Part shown: piece after piece, positions 61,173 through 64,000 of the stretch
Layout of the letters: each line of letters starts with the position of its first letter
Position numbering within the stretch: position 1 is the stretch's first letter
Assembly: GCA_020746105.1 (NCBI GenBank)
Contig: CM036619.1
Coordinates: forward strand, 9,772,238 to 9,836,237
DNA from: Trogon surrucura
Taxonomy: Eukaryota; Chordata; Aves; Trogoniformes; Trogonidae
DNA: 64,000 nt
Direction of reading: 5' to 3'
Notes under the pieces: generated by a model
Told to the model about the DNA's origin: nothing
Seen by the model: only the letters and a program-made list of their open reading frames with translations
Databases searched by the model: none
Made by a program: the position numbers and the translations under genes

Positions 61173-61422
61173 CCCTCATCTTGTTTGTCAACGTTTTTCA
61201 CCCACTCTGTAAAAACATTGTACATGTGTATAGGGCTGTAGGCCTCAAAGACAACCTCTAAATGTACAAAGACATGTTTGATCCTGAATTTCTTCTTGGA
61301 CGCAGTTCTGAGCTTCCTAGTTTCCATAGTCAAAACTCTGCAAGGGTTCAGATGAAATGATTGAACGACTTTTTCTGCATTTCAGTACTAAATGGATAAA
61401 AATGCTCTAGTATAAGAACACC
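61173..61422. other. unique spacer between two CR1 copies
   Basis: About 250 bases with no repeat or coding signal. Confidence 0.4.
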
Positions 61423-61660
61423 ATCATAGCAAACTTTAGGTTAGAAAGGAGTCCTGGAAATTACTAATCCCATCCCCTGCTCAAAGAAAGATTAGCTTCA
61501 AATTTGGATGAGGCAGCTCAGACACTGATTTAGGGTTTGGTCAAGGAGTTTCCAATGACTCTATGGTATTCCAACACTTTCTTCAAGTGGTGAATTACTA
61601 GTGGTTAATCACTACGGCGATTATTTTTTTCTTTACGTTCTCATGTTCCTTATATCCCAA
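61423..61660 (-). mobile_element. very old CR1 LINE 3' fragment
   Basis: Follows the CR1 3' consensus in order: 'catcatagcaaactttaggt', 'catcccctgctcaaagaaag', 'ggcagctcagacactgattt', 'caaggagtttccaatgactc', 'attccaacactttcttcaag' and 'ttccttatatcccaactgaa'. The tail units are almost gone, and it is one of the most diverged copies in the window. Confidence 0.72.
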
Positions 61661-64000
61661 CTGAAGGACAAAGAGTTCCCGGTGATCAGGAAGACATGTG
61701 GGGCTCATGAGAAGAGGCTAATTAGAGAAATCAAATAAATTGGGTGCAGAGAGAAGGACTGAAGCACTGCTTGCCAGTGAGGCAGTCATTCGTGTCAGTA
61801 CTGAGTTCCTGAAAGAACTGTCAAAAGAAGAATGAGAGCAGTGAAGGACTCAGGTAATAATCCCACACATCACTAGGCCCAGAGCCAATTTTTTCAGATG
61901 AAAAGCCTGATCACAAGGTAAGCATTGCAAAGCTTTCATGTTTCTCACTCTCACAATAATGCTCCAATTATCAAATCTTAATTACCAAAACAAACTACGG
62001 GGAGGGGCGGGGGGGGGGGGGGCGGAATCCAGTATTCCCTTTTTAGCTTCAGTCAACTGCAGCTGGGCATAAGTATGCTGGTGATGATTAGTTGCCCATG
62101 GAAATTACAATGATGTTTGTGAATAAACGTCCTCAAGTTTACATTTGGAAATTACTGAAAACACTATGGTCTGTTGCTTAGTGAGGCCAAGCATCTAGAG
62201 GTTCACTACAGGTGGTTTCCCAGAATCTCAGCCATGTTCTTGAAAAGCAATAATATTATTGATTCTTGTCATCTGTTGGCTGACACTCTGGGCTCACATC
62301 AACTCTTCAGACATAGCCAAATGATCTTTTCTACTTATTCTTTTTATGGCACGTGGATGTCATTTGGTTTTTTTGGGAGAGTATTTCCAACAGACATCCA
62401 AAAGCAGGTGAAATGTTATTGCAATCTTTCCTTCCTGTAATACAGAGAGTAACTACCAACCCAACACGTCAGTGTTATTAAGATTATTGGTGAGACACTT
62501 CAACCTGCTAGGTCTGTGGAGAAGCTCACATTAGTCTGTAACGCAGAGGACTTCAGGGAGGCTATTTTACCATGGCACAACCAATTAATTGACAACAGAA
62601 TGACCTTAACAACTTACATTACACCAGGATAATTGAGTACATGAGATCATACCTCTGAAGTGATATAAAAGCACAGCTTGGATGTACTGAATGACGGCAG
62701 AAATGCAGAGACATCACCACAAATTGATCTACAGGTGAAAGTTACATCAGTACAGCTGCTAATGCGGAGTCACACCTGGATCATTAAAGTAATCCCAAAG
62801 GTTGTGTGAGTATATATTCCAGCAGCAGAATTGCTTACTTTAGACTATCTTACATCTGGATCTAAAAGGTATACACTGTCTGCCAGAGTTATTTTTGGAG
62901 TAACTCTTACACTAAAGCTATCCCAAAATAAAAGTCATTAACGTCATACAAACTAAACGCTGCATCATACCCCTTTAGTTCCTTTTAAATACTGCTGTGG
63001 GGCAATCAGCTCTCTCTTTTACTTCTGCCAAGGTACAGATGCTCAGGAATACAGTCTTGCTTGCTCAGCCACACTTACACCTCCAAGAAACTCCTCTGGG
63101 AATCTTTTGACCAGCTGCTGAGGAAAGTGATTTAAAGGAGCTTTGTCAAAATGAAGGATTGCTTATTTACTCAAACAGCTGCCAGAAGAGAGAGTTAGCC
63201 CAAGAGCAAAGCTTCATCAAGTCTAACTAAAGTTCACAGTCTCCACACAAATTTAGAATGCTGTTGTTTAACTCGAACAGCCAGGCTCATTGTCCAGAGT
63301 TCCTGGTCTTCCTCTGCCTTTCTTGGTCTCACTCCTGCAACATTTTCCTCAAATAGCTTCTTTGCTACCCCACTCCCTCTCCTACACCAGCTCCTGCTTC
63401 CCCCAAATCTATCTATAGAAATCATCACAGAACCACTACTATTCTGTGATGATTTCTACAGACATTTCTAAGAGTTCATTTATTTTTCAATCTTAGACCC
63501 CAACATTGGGAAAAAAATCATGCCTGTGTATTTGGCTGCAGCCTGATAAATAGGCACTTCCCCTCAGCCTCCTCTGTTCTTTTAATGCCTTCTGATATTT
63601 TCTTTGAAGATATTTTATCTCTGCCTTTGTTTCATTTCTGACTGCTCTTACCAACAACCCTTTGTCTTTAGTTCCTTGTAGTAATGTAAACAGTACTGAG
63701 TAGGTAAATTGAAGGATGTACACAATAGTTAAAAATGAAACAGATGCCCTCATCGTCTACGAACTCTTTTACAAGATACTATTCCAAAAGCTGTCTCTGG
63801 GCTGAAATACTTGAAAACCAAAATGATTATTTCCAATTAAATCACATTTATTGTGCAATTGGTGTGCCATATGGAAGAGTTTGTGTCTTCAAAACAGCTA
63901 GAAGTCATCTGAAGGATTGTAAAGAGGATGGTTTGTTCTTCCTATGTAGGCAGAAAGAAAGTTCCTTGGGAGCAAGCCTAACTCATCTGCTCACTGACTT
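61661..64000. other. unique DNA to window end, no gene seen
   Basis: Contains the G-run at 61999-62025. Frames of 86-88 codons (62174-62440 plus, 63493-63753 minus) have no recognisable motif. No mobile element identified. Confidence 0.45.
61999..62025 (+). repeat. G-run with G-quadruplex potential
   Basis: GGGG-A-GGGG-C-G14-C-GG on the plus strand, with 14 uninterrupted G at 62009-62022. It is isolated in AT-rich DNA. It could fold into a G-quadruplex; length may be unstable or misassembled. Confidence 0.9.

Noticed and set aside
1..64000. tRNA, rRNA, CRISPR arrays, bacterial operons, phage genes
   Set aside because: None seen on either strand; the sequence is vertebrate in character and has no such structures.

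Overview
The window reads as nuclear DNA of a bird. The base composition is AT-rich, no open reading frame looks like a conserved single-copy gene, and the recognisable repeats are almost entirely CR1 non-LTR retrotransposons with the 8-bp ATTCTRTG-type 3' tail, plus two long terminal repeats of an avian class III (ERVL-type) endogenous retrovirus and one faint MIR-like SINE. CR1 pieces add up to roughly 10 kb (about 16% by my own boundary estimates), the LTRs to about 1.8 kb. That is high for CR1 in most birds, so a CR1-rich lineage is possible, but order or species cannot be fixed from this sequence.

Layout. 1-66: CR1 scrap. 66-6001: unique AT-rich DNA with one CR1 fragment (1603-2178) and an AT hairpin (3338-3376). 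6002-7484: young CR1 with an uninterrupted 451-codon RT-region frame and an 11-bp candidate target duplication. 7485-21209: mostly unique DNA holding a MIR-like SINE, a homeodomain-site-rich block (9372-9670), two CR1 pieces and one unexplained 152-codon ORF with a membrane segment (15527-15985). 21215-22394: solo LTR with an exact 5-bp target duplication. 23699-24110: CR1. 26489-28855: the longest CR1, minus strand, with a 770-codon uninterrupted frame. 30770-31136: CR1. 35490-36563: old CR1 carrying a nested CR1 tail. 39110-39690: very old CR1/L3-like RT remnant. 40735-41872: CR1. 45440-51538: several decayed CR1 tails. 53391-54017: second, older LTR in the opposite orientation. 54018-60604: unique DNA. 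60612-61165 and 61423-61660: two CR1 copies. 61999-62025: G-run. The remainder is unique DNA.

There is no operon-like or multi-gene system here; the window looks like intergenic or intronic DNA shaped by retrotransposition. The most informative signals are in the CR1 copies. Two independently inserted copies share the same in-frame TAG and several diagnostic bases. The longest copy has a frame open for 770 codons but an altered RT catalytic box (FADE instead of FADD). One old copy carries an in-frame duplication of RT motif A. The best candidates for unrecognised host sequence are the 152-codon ORF and two stretches that look like conserved noncoding DNA. All identifications rest on reading the sequence and recall of family consensus; no search was run.
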